Assembly (NCBI GenBank): GCA_020161935.1
Contig: JAIUNI010000016.1
Span: 1 to 64,000 of the forward strand
Length of the DNA: 64,000 bases
Direction of reading: 5' to 3'
DNA from: Chloroflexota bacterium
GTDB taxonomy: Bacteria; Chloroflexota; Anaerolineae; Aggregatilineales; Phototrophicaceae
A program made the translations under genes and the position numbers. How positions within the stretch are numbered: the first letter of the stretch is position 1; every line of letters starts with the position of its first letter. Under the pieces are notes generated by a model that was not told the DNA's origin, made no database searches, and saw only the letters and a program-made list of their open reading frames with translations. This document shows positions 1 through 7,989 of the stretch, in pieces.

Positions 1-142
1 GTCCGGCTGGTAGCAGGATGGCTTTAGCCTCATGCGGCGCAAACAATCAACGATTTACCCGAAGATTCCGAGCCAAGATGGCTTAACTTAATGCGTATGT
101 ACCATCGTGCGCCCCTGCACCACTGATCCCCGCAAATCAGGT

Positions 143-148
143 TATACT
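143..148 (+). promoter_or_regulatory. possible -10 box upstream of the S33 hydrolase
   Basis: A TATACT hexamer lies 38 bases before the ATG at 187, and an AAGGA ribosome-binding site sits at 172-176. No convincing -35 box is visible, so this is a weak prediction. The first 186 bases hold no other feature that I can see. Confidence 0.3.
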
Positions 149-186
149 CAGCACCATAATGCCTTCACTTTTAAGGATGCTGAGTT

Positions 187-1476
187 ATGACCATCACCCA
201 CCGTATCCCCGGTCTCGTGCTGACCGACCACACCTTTCGCGTCCCACTCGACTACTCGCAGCCGGACGGTGAACAAATCACCGTTTTCGCGCGGGAAGCT
301 GTCGCGACCGAGAAGGTGGATGATAACCTGCCAGTGTTGATCTATTTTCAGGGTGGGCCGGGGTCAGCCTCGCCGCGCCCGCTGGAACGTGGTGGCTGGA
401 TCGGTCGAGCGGTGAAGGACTACCGCTTCCTGCTGCTCGACCAGCGCGGAACGGGCTTAAGTACCCCCGTGAACCACCAGACGATGGCACGCTTCAAAAC
501 CCCGCAGGAACAGGCTGATTACCTCAAGCACTTCCGCGCGGATAACATCGTGCGCGATGCCGAGTTTATCCGTAAGGCGCTGCTGGGCGCGGATGCCAGT
601 TGGAGCTTGCTCGGTCAAAGCTACGGGGGCTTCTGCATCACCACCTACCTCTCGCTCGCGCCGGAGCATGTGCGCGAGGCGTTCATCACCGGTGGCGTTC
701 CGCCCGCGCTGCGTACTGCCGAAGAAGTCTACCGTGCCACCTATAAACGGGTGATCGACAAGAACAACGCCTACTATGAGCGCTATCCCGATGATATCGA
801 GCGTGTGCGGGCGATTGTTGACGTGTTGGAGCGCGAAACCGTCACCCTGCCGCAGGGCGACCGCCTGACCACGCGGCGCTTCCAACAGTTGGGGCTGGCC
901 TTCGGCGGGACGGGTGGCTACGAGGAAGTTCACTACCTGATCGAGCAGGCGTTTGTCGAAGGCGCGAACGGGCGCGAGTTGGGCTACAACTTCCTGCTGG
1001 GTGTGGAAAAGCAGACCGATTTTCCCGCGCACCCGATATTCGCCATCCTGCACGAGTCGATCTACGGGCAGGGCGCGGCGACCGCGTGGGCAGCCGAGCG
1101 CGTCCGTGCTGAGTATCCAGAGTTTGAGATCACATCTGACCAGCCAGTTTACTTTACGGGCGAGATGATCTACCCGTGGATGTTTGATGACTACTGCCAT
1201 CTGCAACCCTTGAAAGAGGCGGCTAACCTCCTAGCGACCTACGATGCGTGGGAACCGTTGTATAACATGGATGTGCTGGAGGCGAATACCGTTCCGGTCG
1301 CCGCGACCGTCTACTACAACGATATGTACGTCGAGCGCCAGTTCGCCGAAGAAACCGCCACCCACATCAAGGGTATCAAGCTGTGGGTGACCAACGAGTA
1401 CGAGCATAACGGCCTCCGCGCGGACGGTGAGCGCGTCCTCAGCCGCCTGTTCGACATGGTGCGCGGCGAGGTGTAG
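187..1476 (+). CDS. alpha/beta hydrolase, proline iminopeptidase-like (peptidase family S33)
   Basis: A 429-residue cytoplasmic alpha/beta hydrolase. The oxyanion motif GGPG is at residues 56-59 and the nucleophile elbow GQSYGG at 143-148 gives Ser145. His407, in YEHNG near the C-terminus, fits the third catalytic residue, and an Asp near 379 is the likely acid. Family S33 enzymes of this size release N-terminal proline or other residues from small peptides; the actual substrate cannot be read from the sequence. The ATG at 187 follows AAGGA with 10 bases spacing. The gene is followed 13 bases later by an unrelated hypothetical gene on the same strand, so the two may be co-transcribed. Confidence 0.88.
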   Translation: MTITHRIPGLVLTDHTFRVPLDYSQPDGEQITVFAREAVATEKVDDNLPVLIYFQGGPGSASPRPLERGGWIGRAVKDYRFLLLDQRGTGLSTPVNHQTMARFKTPQEQADYLKHFRADNIVRDAEFIRKALLGADASWSLLGQSYGGFCITTYLSLAPEHVREAFITGGVPPALRTAEEVYRATYKRVIDKNNAYYERYPDDIERVRAIVDVLERETVTLPQGDRLTTRRFQQLGLAFGGTGGYEEVHYLIEQAFVEGANGRELGYNFLLGVEKQTDFPAHPIFAILHESIYGQGAATAWAAERVRAEYPEFEITSDQPVYFTGEMIYPWMFDDYCHLQPLKEAANLLATYDAWEPLYNMDVLEANTVPVAATVYYNDMYVERQFAEETATHIKGIKLWVTNEYEHNGLRADGERVLSRLFDMVRGEV

Positions 1477-1489
1477 ACCAATCACCCAA

Positions 1490-2032
1490 ATGACTACCGT
1501 CCCCACCGTCTTGTGCCATTACTACGAAGCCGCCAACGGCCCGTTCCGCAACGTGTCCGACCTGCCGCGGGATGAAGCTGAACGGGTATTGGCAGCTATT
1601 CGCCAGTCGGGGCGCGGGTTCGCCAGCCAGCGGAAAGCCGATTACCTCGCTGTGCGTGAAGCCGTCGAAGCGCGGGTACGCGGGTTGTTTATCGCCAAGG
1701 GGGGTGCGCCGAAACGCTTGCATCCGCACTCGATGGTGCTGGGGGCTTGCCCGTGGATACAACAGTGGTATGTCGATGGGCGCGAACTCCAAATCCCGCT
1801 GGCGCACTTCGCCCCGCAAATCGTCAGCTTCACCTATGGCGACATTTTCCCTGCCATGCGCGTTCAAGATGGCAAGCCCTATCGCGGACAGGTGTATGTC
1901 ATGGACGAACTGGAAGCACTCATCAGGCAATACGGTTTACCGCAGGTGTGGAACGCGGATGGACATAGTGGCCCCGAACGTTACATCGAAGCCCAAATAT
2001 GGGATGACGCGCCGCTAAAGCATGTTCTCTGA
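1490..2032 (+). CDS. conserved hypothetical protein, 180 aa
   Basis: I do not recognise a named family. The open frame extends upstream to 1427, but that part overlaps the hydrolase gene and looks like a shadow (Ser/Ala/Cys-rich). The ATG at 1490 gives a protein starting MTTVPTVLCHYYEAANGPF, a more natural N-terminus. The protein is soluble, has no signal peptide or membrane segment, and carries aromatic-rich stretches (SMVLGACPWIQQWYVDG; HFAPQIVSFTYGDIFP). The N-terminal half contains a helical segment ending in LFIAKGGAP. Position 13 bases after the peptidase suggests co-expression, but no shared role is evident. Confidence 0.65.
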   Translation: MTTVPTVLCHYYEAANGPFRNVSDLPRDEAERVLAAIRQSGRGFASQRKADYLAVREAVEARVRGLFIAKGGAPKRLHPHSMVLGACPWIQQWYVDGRELQIPLAHFAPQIVSFTYGDIFPAMRVQDGKPYRGQVYVMDELEALIRQYGLPQVWNADGHSGPERYIEAQIWDDAPLKHVL

Positions 2033-2098
2033 CACGCCAAAACAAAACGAGTGCTTCTGCACCCGTCTTTATTCTGACTGTCAACTGACAACTGCTTG

Positions 2099-3178
2099 CT
2101 AATTCCCCAACGAGTCCCAGATTTCCAGCTTGGACTTTACGCGGCTGATGACCTCATCGGTGAACTCGGTGGTGCTGGCGGAACCGGCGAGGTCGTTGGT
2201 CTTCACGCCGCTCTGCACCGCCTCCAACACCGCCTCATAAATGGCGCGGCTGGCACGGTTGGCCTTCTCGGTTTTGACGTAGCGCAGCACGGCAGCACCC
2301 GCCAGAATCATCGCCATCGGGTTGGCGATATTCTTGCCCTGAAGGCTGGGCGCGGTTCCGTGGGGGGCTTCGGTCAGCGCCACCTTGACCTCAAAGTTCT
2401 CGTCAAAGCTGAAAATGACCGACTCCGCACCGGCAATCGTGCCGAACATCTTCATCACGAGGTCGCTCAGGTTGTCGCCGTCGCGGTTCAGCGCCGGAAT
2501 CACCAGCGACTCGCCTTCCGTGCCGAGCAGCAGGGCGTAGGTCGCGTCAATCAACTGCGGGTCATATTCCACTTCAGGATGGCGTTCGTGGGCGGCATCC
2601 AGTTCTTCCTTGAACATGCCTTCGTAAACCGGGCTGACGGTGTACTTCGGCCCACCGAACACCTTGGCGTTGCTGCGCTGGGCGTAGCGGAAGGTGAACT
2701 CCGCCACCGCGCGGCAGGTACGGCGGGACAGGCGGCGGGTGCTGTAGGCGACTTCATCGAGACCTTCGCCTTCGCGCCATGCCTTCTCGCTGTACTCACC
2801 ATCGACCGCCATACGCACGACCGCAATCGGCGCGTGGACACCGGCAATCGGGCGTACCGAGGGGATGCGGCGGCCCGTACGCAGGATGACCTGACCGTCA
2901 ACCAGTTCGCGCAGCAGGGCGTTCGGGCTGCCCACGTCACCCTTTTCCGGCGGGGTGATGGTCGCGGCCTTGATGCCGAGTCCCGTTTCCTTGATGCGGG
3001 CTGCCGCCTCGTGGACGACCTTGTTCTGGGTGGCGCGGCGGTTTTCGAGCGAGAGGTCATAGGTTTCGAACTTGACATCGCAGCCGGTCACGCTGGGGTC
3101 AATCACGCGCAGCGCTTCGTCGAGCAGTTCCTGTCCGGTTTGGTCGCCCTGTAGGACGATGATGGTTTTGGGAGGCAT
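2099..3178 (-). CDS. isocitrate/isopropylmalate dehydrogenase family protein
   Basis: A 359-residue beta-decarboxylating dehydrogenase. The family signature is visible as NRDGDNLSDLVMKMFG (metal-binding aspartates) followed by EAPHGTAPSLQGKNIANP, which matches the HGSAPDIAGKGIANP-type nucleotide-binding loop. The N-terminal IIVLQGDQTGQELL corresponds to the usual IPGDGIGPE segment but is altered, and RTGRRIPSVRPI matches the substrate-arginine region. The enzyme should oxidise a (2R,3S)-2-hydroxy acid with NAD(P)+ and release CO2. Isocitrate, 3-isopropylmalate, homoisocitrate and tartrate are all possible substrates, and no leuCD or TCA gene is nearby to decide. It is transcribed alone, convergent with the gene ending at 2032. 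Confidence 0.85.
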   Translation of the reverse strand: MPPKTIIVLQGDQTGQELLDEALRVIDPSVTGCDVKFETYDLSLENRRATQNKVVHEAAARIKETGLGIKAATITPPEKGDVGSPNALLRELVDGQVILRTGRRIPSVRPIAGVHAPIAVVRMAVDGEYSEKAWREGEGLDEVAYSTRRLSRRTCRAVAEFTFRYAQRSNAKVFGGPKYTVSPVYEGMFKEELDAAHERHPEVEYDPQLIDATYALLLGTEGESLVIPALNRDGDNLSDLVMKMFGTIAGAESVIFSFDENFEVKVALTEAPHGTAPSLQGKNIANPMAMILAGAAVLRYVKTEKANRASRAIYEAVLEAVQSGVKTNDLAGSASTTEFTDEVISRVKSKLEIWDSLGN

Positions 3179-3290
3179 ATGGATTACTCTCTTTATGCGG
3201 AATGTTGAGTATTCGCATTGTAAGGCAGTGAGTAGCTATTAGTCGATAGTGATTAGTCACATAAATCAACTCCACCTGTTGAAAGGTTTT

Positions 3291-3320
3291 GTAGGGGCAG
3301 CAGACAGGCTGTCCGCCCCT
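3291..3320 (+). repeat. class A palindromic repeat (GTAGGGGC type)
   Basis: GTAGGGGCAGCAGACAGG followed by CTGTCCGCCCC. The same text, with one or two changes, recurs at 28164-28190 on the plus strand and at 47772-47797 on the minus strand. The outer arms are GGGGC/GCCCC and an inner ACAG..CTGT can pair. It lies just downstream of the WYL remnant in the 420-base gap between 3178 and 3599, which otherwise holds only that remnant and TAGTC-type short repeats at about 3229-3262. Confidence 0.7.
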
Positions 3321-3366
3321 AAATACCTACCAATTAACATGCCGCAAACCGGACTTCGCCACCAAA

Positions 3367-3506
3367 CTACACCAAACTATAAGGCTGTACCATCCATTCG
3401 TTCACCTGCCCATCATCATTCTCATAGATCATGCGGATGGTGCGGTCGTCATTTTGCCGCGCGTTTGCAGAAGCATAACCAGCGATAACAGGCGATCTGC
3501 ACGCAT
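3367..3506 (-). pseudogene. remnant of a WYL-domain HTH transcriptional regulator
   Basis: On the minus strand from 3506 the frame reads MRADRLLSLVMLLQTRGKM, which is the stereotyped N-terminus of YafY/DeoR-type regulators with a WYL domain. It then stops. A shift of one frame continues NDDRTIRMIYENDDGQVNEW and MVQPYSLV, the typical first strands of a WYL domain, before a stop at 3367. The HTH core and linker (normally about 100 residues) are missing and the rest of the WYL domain is lost. This is therefore an internally deleted, frameshifted relic. It probably once controlled the divergent hydrolase at 3599. Recognition rests on motif memory, but both halves point to the same family. Confidence 0.6.
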
Positions 3507-3598
3507 AATCAGGATGCTTTCTTCTTGGGTGATATAGGGTGTCACCGGATGCAGTGTATCATGAATTGAGCGTTGGAAGATGGGAAAAGGAGCAGTCA

Positions 3599-4426
3599 AT
3601 GGCACAATCAAAAAGCGGTTACATCGAACTCGACGGTGACAAGATTTACTACGAAGAAGCGGGTGAGGGCGAAACGCTGCTGCTCGGTCACGCGGGTTTC
3701 GTGGACAGCGGCATGTGGGACGGTCAGTGGGGCGCGTTCGCCGAACGTTATCATGTCGTCCGCTTTGACATGCGCGGCTTCGGCAAATCGTCGGCGATTG
3801 ACCGCGCGGTTTCGCGGCGGGAGGAAATCACAGCGGTGCTTGACCATTTGAAGGTCGAGAAAGCGCACTTACTCGGCTGCTCGATGAGCGGCACGACCGT
3901 CATTGATTACACGCTGGAACATCCTGAACGGGTAACATCCTTGACCGCCGTATCGGCTGACCCCAGCGGCTTCGAGATGCAGGGCGAGCCGCCGCCCGAA
4001 TTCGCGCAGATGATGGAAGCTGTGCAGAAGGGCGACCTCAAAACCGTCAACGAACTTCAGGTGCATTTGTGGGTCGATGGTGGCTTCCGCAAGCCGGAGC
4101 AAATCGACCGCATGGTGCGCGAACGGGCGCTGGGCATGAACAAGATCGCTGTCGAAAATGGCACGTTTATGAAGGCCGATATGCAGCCGCCGGTCGACGC
4201 GCTCACCCCGCCAGCCATCGGGCGCTTAGGCGAAATCAAAGTGCCGACACTGGTGATCGCCGGTGCGTTGGATAATGCCGAGGTTGTACGCGGGGCGAAA
4301 GTGACAGCGGAGAAAATCAACGGCGCTCGGTTCGTGATGATCGACGGCACGGCGCATGTCCCGAACATGGAGAAGCCGCAGGAGTTCAACACGCTCGTGT
4401 TGGATTTCCTCGCAGCACAAAAATAA
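3599..4426 (+). CDS. alpha/beta fold hydrolase
   Basis: A 275-residue classic alpha/beta hydrolase. The oxyanion segment LLLGHAGFVDSGMWDGQ, the nucleophile elbow GCSMSG (Ser95), an Asp in GALDNAE and His253 in GTAHVPNMEKP give a full catalytic triad. The ATG at 3599 was chosen over the longer frame from 3539 because AAAAGGAG lies just upstream at 3585-3592 and MAQSKSGYIELDGDKIYYEE is a normal start for the family. The substrate is unknown; relatives include haloalkane dehalogenase-like, 3-oxoadipate enol-lactonase-like and esterase enzymes. It stands alone, divergent from a degraded WYL regulator and followed by a strong hairpin. Confidence 0.87.
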   Translation: MAQSKSGYIELDGDKIYYEEAGEGETLLLGHAGFVDSGMWDGQWGAFAERYHVVRFDMRGFGKSSAIDRAVSRREEITAVLDHLKVEKAHLLGCSMSGTTVIDYTLEHPERVTSLTAVSADPSGFEMQGEPPPEFAQMMEAVQKGDLKTVNELQVHLWVDGGFRKPEQIDRMVRERALGMNKIAVENGTFMKADMQPPVDALTPPAIGRLGEIKVPTLVIAGALDNAEVVRGAKVTAEKINGARFVMIDGTAHVPNMEKPQEFNTLVLDFLAAQK

Positions 4427-4449
4427 GGGGCTTGCCGCCGGCAAGCCCC
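4427..4449. terminator. hairpin after the hydrolase, class A palindrome
   Basis: GGGGCTTGCC / GGCAAGCCCC with a GCC loop begins directly after the stop codon. Read on the minus strand it is GTAGGGGC plus an inverted repeat, so it is a class A element doing duty as a terminator. T-rich DNA is on the minus-strand side, so it could also stop reading from the right. Confidence 0.6.
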
Positions 4450-4571
4450 TACATGAACTATCTATCAGCCATCAATGTGAGACAGCTTCATTAATGGCTC
4501 ACCAAAATTATTAAGCCAAAAACTTGGCGTTCTTGGCGACTTGGCGGTTAATCTCTTCTGATTACTTTTAC

Positions 4572-5564
4572 CTACCGCGGCGCGATTGCGTCAATCGCCG
4601 CCAGTTCCTCCGCCGAGAAGTCCAACCGCTGTAACGCCCCCACGCAGTCGTCAATCTGGGCGACGCTGCTCGCCCCGATCAGCGCCGAGGTCGTTTCGGG
4701 GTGGCGCAGCACCCACGCCAGCGCCATCTGTGCCAGCGTTTGCCGCCGTCCGTGGGCGATGTCGTTCAGCTTTTGAATTTGCTCCAGCCGTTCCGGTGTA
4801 ATCTGGTTCGCCTTCAAGAAGCCGTGCGCCTTGCTGGCGCGGGAGCCTTCCGGCACGCCCTGTAGATACTTGTCCGTCAGCATCCCCTGTGCCAGCGGCG
4901 AGAAGGGGATCATGCCCATGCCTTCTTCCGCCAGTGTCGTCAACAATCCGTCTTCCACCCAGCGGTTAAAGATGCTGTACACCGGTTGGTGGATCAGGCA
5001 GGGCGTACCCATATCGCGCAGGAGCCGCGCCGCCTGCCGTGTCTGCTCCGGCGAGTAGGACGAGATACCCGCGTACAGTGCCTTGCCCTGTTTGACGGCA
5101 TGTGCCAGCGCACCCATCGTTTCTTCGAGCGGCGTGTTCGGGTCGAAGCGGTGGCTGTAGAAAATATCGACGTATTCCAGCCCCATGCGCTTCAGGCTCT
5201 GGTCGAGGCTGGCGAGCAGATACTTCCGCGAACCCCATTCGCCGTACGGCCCCGGCCACATCAGGTAACCGGCTTTGGTCGAAATCACCAGTTCGTCGCG
5301 GTACGGCAGAAAGTCCTGCTTCAAAATCGTGCCAAAATTTTCTTCCGCCGAGCCGGGGGGCGGGCCATAATTATTCGCGAGGTCGAAGTGGGTGATGCCG
5401 AGATCAAATGCCCGCCGGAGCATCGCCCGCCCGTTTTCCAGCGTGTCCACGCCGCCGAAGTTGTGCCACAAACCCAGCGAAATCGCGGGTAGCTGTAAAC
5501 CCGTGCGCCCGCAGCGGCGGTAGATCATCGATTCATAACGCTTATCAGAAGCCACATAAACCAT
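4572..5564 (-). CDS. aldo/keto reductase, L-glyceraldehyde 3-phosphate reductase-like
   Basis: A 330-residue aldo/keto reductase of the YghZ/Kv-beta type. The start at 5564 (MVYVASDKRYESM, then YRRCGRTGLQLPAISLGLW) aligns with the known N-terminus of E. coli YghZ and has a GAAGGTG ribosome-binding site; the frame continues upstream but without family similarity. NNYGPPPGSAE, the catalytic tetrad region (Asp/Tyr in DLANNYG, Lys in STKAGYLMWPGPYG, His in YSHRFDP) and an NADPH-binding C-terminus (LIGASSVAQIDD) are visible. The family reduces small aldehydes such as methylglyoxal or L-GAP with NADPH. It is followed by a GNAT gene about 80 bases upstream on the same strand. Confidence 0.9.
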   Translation of the reverse strand: MVYVASDKRYESMIYRRCGRTGLQLPAISLGLWHNFGGVDTLENGRAMLRRAFDLGITHFDLANNYGPPPGSAEENFGTILKQDFLPYRDELVISTKAGYLMWPGPYGEWGSRKYLLASLDQSLKRMGLEYVDIFYSHRFDPNTPLEETMGALAHAVKQGKALYAGISSYSPEQTRQAARLLRDMGTPCLIHQPVYSIFNRWVEDGLLTTLAEEGMGMIPFSPLAQGMLTDKYLQGVPEGSRASKAHGFLKANQITPERLEQIQKLNDIAHGRRQTLAQMALAWVLRHPETTSALIGASSVAQIDDCVGALQRLDFSAEELAAIDAIAPR

Positions 5565-5645
5565 ATTTTTCACCTTCGATATAAAAAGGTTCGATTGCCT
5601 TATCTTAACGGGGTGCTGGCGCTCCGGCAATGCCCACGCCGCACC

Positions 5646-6092
5646 TTACAGCGTCAGGTTATAAACGCAGTATTCGGTGTCCCGCACCCAGCCCAGCCGC
5701 TCGTAGAGTTTTTGGGCGGTCGTGTTGGTGATGGCGGTTTCCAGCATCAGCCCCTTCGCGCCGTCATCCGCCGCGAATTGGCGCGCCCTTTCCAGCAGCC
5801 CCTCGCCCACGCCCTGCCGCCGACCCGCCGGTGCGACGAACAGGTCGTTCAGCACCCACAGCCGCTTCATCGACACCGACGAGAACGACGGGTATAGCTG
5901 GGTGAAGCCGACCGCTTGATCATCTAACAACGCTAGGAAAATGACTGACTGGTGATGGGTTAGACGGTCTTGAATGAACTGCCGTGCGCCCGCGAGGTCG
6001 GATGGTTTCTCGTAAAACTGGCGGTAGCCGTCAAACAGCGGGGCAGCAAGGTCAAGGTGATCGAGGGTGGCGCGGATAATAGAAAGGCTCAT
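5646..6092 (-). CDS. GNAT family N-acetyltransferase
   Basis: A protein of about 148 residues with the acetyl-CoA pyrophosphate loop APAGRRQGVGEGLLERA (R-x-x-G-x-G/A pattern) and the following LMLETAITNTTAQKLYERLGW, which is the typical strand 5-helix 4 signature. MSLSIIRATLDHLDLAAPLF is a common GNAT start, so I favour the ATG at 6092 (GGGGA about 11 bases upstream) over 6110. The acceptor amine is unknown. It has the same orientation as the aldo/keto reductase about 80 bases downstream. Confidence 0.82.
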   Translation of the reverse strand: MSLSIIRATLDHLDLAAPLFDGYRQFYEKPSDLAGARQFIQDRLTHHQSVIFLALLDDQAVGFTQLYPSFSSVSMKRLWVLNDLFVAPAGRRQGVGEGLLERARQFAADDGAKGLMLETAITNTTAQKLYERLGWVRDTEYCVYNLTL

Positions 6093-6321
6093 CGGTGCAT
6101 TTTTCCCCACTCAAATAGTTTGATCGCTGGAGTGTAACACACCTGTTTGGGAGCGCGTTGCTGTCATCACGTTGGCGCTGCCAGCACTTAAACGGACAGC
6201 CAAGCAAACCGAATCGACACCTGTGTGCTATAAAAATTATTTGGTGGACAGCCGGTTCTGTTTGAATCCGGTTTGCAAACCCAAACCGAGCCTTCACAAA
6301 TCGGGGTCAGGAAGGGTACGA

Positions 6322-6356
6322 CTGCCTGTTATGGCCTGTTTTACAGGCAGCTTTTT
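6322..6356 (+). terminator. hairpin with T-tract at the end of the Gfo/Idh gene
   Basis: CTGCCTGT / ACAGGCAG with a 13-base loop, followed by CTTTTTA on the plus strand, where the T-run overlaps the stop codon of the minus-strand gene. The T-run is on the wrong side for that gene, so its role is unclear. The rest of the 6111-6354 gap shows no gene. Confidence 0.3.
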
Positions 6357-7809
6357 ACGCCCGAACGGACTGCTGCCCAATCGCCACCTCAACCGCTTTG
6401 GCTGCCCCGGCCTGCCCATGTGCCAACGCCTCGCACATGCCGGATAGCAGCTGCACCGTCACCCGATGGGTATGAAAATGTGATGCTCCGGTTTGGTTGT
6501 TCATGAAGTCCAAGAAGTGGATTTCCCTCGCCCGTTCGTTATGCCCCAAGAAGTGCTGATCGCTGCTGTGTTCCTGCCGCACCTGCTGACCAATGTCGAA
6601 CGTCTCGAACGGTTTACCGCCGATCACGCCGCTGTTGCGGTATATATCGACCTCGAAATGGTCTTCATGCCCCGCGCCTTCGGTTTCCACATCCCGCTTG
6701 CCAACCTCGTAGCTCTGGTAAGAATGCACCTGAATGTTGAGCAGATTGCCGACCTGCAAGTTCAGCCGTTCATGCCGCACCCGCCCGTTGCCCTTGTAAA
6801 CATCGCTGGCCTGCTTCATCCACGACCGCCGCGAAAACGAATTCTGTTGCAGGTTGATCGACCCTGTGGTTACCACCACATCGTCCCGCTTTAGCTGGCA
6901 CAGCACGAACACATCCTGCTCGCCGAAGTGCTTCAACCCTTTCATTCGTTCCGGTGTAAACCACGCTCTCGGTAGGTTGGCATCAAACAGGTTGGAATAA
7001 TCTTCCTGTGTCATCTGATGCAAGAAGTCATACGGGCCAAAACGCCGTGCCACAATTTCGGCATGGTCAGGCCGTTTGTTTTCGAGCCGCATATTGGTTT
7101 CCGCCAGCCACGCAAACAGGTCGATGAAGTGGTAACCGGAATGCATCAGCTTGCCGTAGCCGTATTTATAAGGATGATTTTCCCGCCCGTAGATTTCCTC
7201 CGGCATCACCCACATGCCGTCGCCGTGGTAAATATCCATGTACGACACCGGCACCGGATACTGGCGGACAAAATCTTCCAGATAGTTCTTAATCAGCCGG
7301 TATCCGGCATGGCTCCGCCGCTGCGCCTGTACGATGAAGTTGGACTTCGACATGCTCAAGCAGCGTTCAAGGTCGACGTAATCAGCGTACACCTGCCGCG
7401 CCGCATGAATATCAATCGACGACCCCGGTGGTGCAGTTATCGGCTTATCGACCAGCACATGAATGTTGTTCAACACCGCCCACAGGGCATAAAACTTATG
7501 CGCCCTCGGCTCTGTGGCAATGATGATGCCGCTGATATGCTCCTGCTTGCTGAGGTCACGCAGCGCACCCAGCAGCTTTTCACCGGGTTCTTCGTCCACG
7601 TTCTGGTTATCGTCAAGGAATAGCATCCGTTCCGGTTGCAAACCCCGCCCTGCCAGATAGCTGTTGATCGACGCGGCTTGCTCCTGCCGGTCGATGACCA
7701 TCAGCAGACGGATGTTGTACTGCGCCGCGTATTTTTCGAGCAGCGGATAGTAAATACGCCGCGCATGTGGTCCTAAACCCGCCAGCACGATATTTTTGGT
7801 CGGTGCCAT
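6355..7809 (-). CDS. Gfo/Idh/MocA family oxidoreductase
   Basis: A 484-residue protein with an N-terminal Rossmann fold (NIVLAGLGPHARRIYYPLLE) and the VDKPIT segment that corresponds to the catalytic EKP motif of Gfo/Idh/MocA dehydrogenases. ATEPRAHKFYALWAVLNNIH matches the strand-helix before it. The middle part (HGDGMWVMPEEIYGRENHPY, KLMHSGYHFIDLFAWLAE) contains the conserved D/H-x3-H substrate region. It is longer than the usual 330-390 residues, with an extended C-terminal beta domain. These enzymes oxidise or reduce sugars or sugar derivatives with NAD(P)H; the substrate here is not predictable. The gene stands alone, divergent from an MFS transporter that could import the substrate. Confidence 0.82.
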   Translation of the reverse strand: MAPTKNIVLAGLGPHARRIYYPLLEKYAAQYNIRLLMVIDRQEQAASINSYLAGRGLQPERMLFLDDNQNVDEEPGEKLLGALRDLSKQEHISGIIIATEPRAHKFYALWAVLNNIHVLVDKPITAPPGSSIDIHAARQVYADYVDLERCLSMSKSNFIVQAQRRSHAGYRLIKNYLEDFVRQYPVPVSYMDIYHGDGMWVMPEEIYGRENHPYKYGYGKLMHSGYHFIDLFAWLAETNMRLENKRPDHAEIVARRFGPYDFLHQMTQEDYSNLFDANLPRAWFTPERMKGLKHFGEQDVFVLCQLKRDDVVVTTGSINLQQNSFSRRSWMKQASDVYKGNGRVRHERLNLQVGNLLNIQVHSYQSYEVGKRDVETEGAGHEDHFEVDIYRNSGVIGGKPFETFDIGQQVRQEHSSDQHFLGHNERAREIHFLDFMNNQTGASHFHTHRVTVQLLSGMCEALAHGQAGAAKAVEVAIGQQSVRA

Positions 7810-7989
7810 CGGTCAAACGCTCCAAAGATGATATGACGCATCCTTAGTGTAGGACTAAATGGCTACCGCAGTTGTACAGAAATCATTTCAGACGCTGCCC
7901 CATTTCCACTTTGGCTGCGGATATTGAGAAAACGAACAAAGCCATTGATAATAGCCGCATTAAAAAATATTGAACGAATGGAGATTTTT

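Noticed and set aside
2096..3154. A 352-residue open frame on the plus strand opposite the dehydrogenase gene
   Set aside because: It is rich in His, Gln and Gly with no domain and mirrors a well-supported IDH/IMDH-family gene; long antisense frames are expected at this base composition.
6220..6310. A possible tRNA T-arm (GGTTCTGTTTGAATCCGG)
   Set aside because: No acceptor stem, anticodon arm or D-arm can be placed around it; I found no tRNA elsewhere in the window either.
6172..6447. A 91-residue plus-strand frame between the GNAT and Gfo/Idh genes
   Set aside because: Its second half is antisense to the Gfo/Idh gene and the first half lacks coding character; no start signal.
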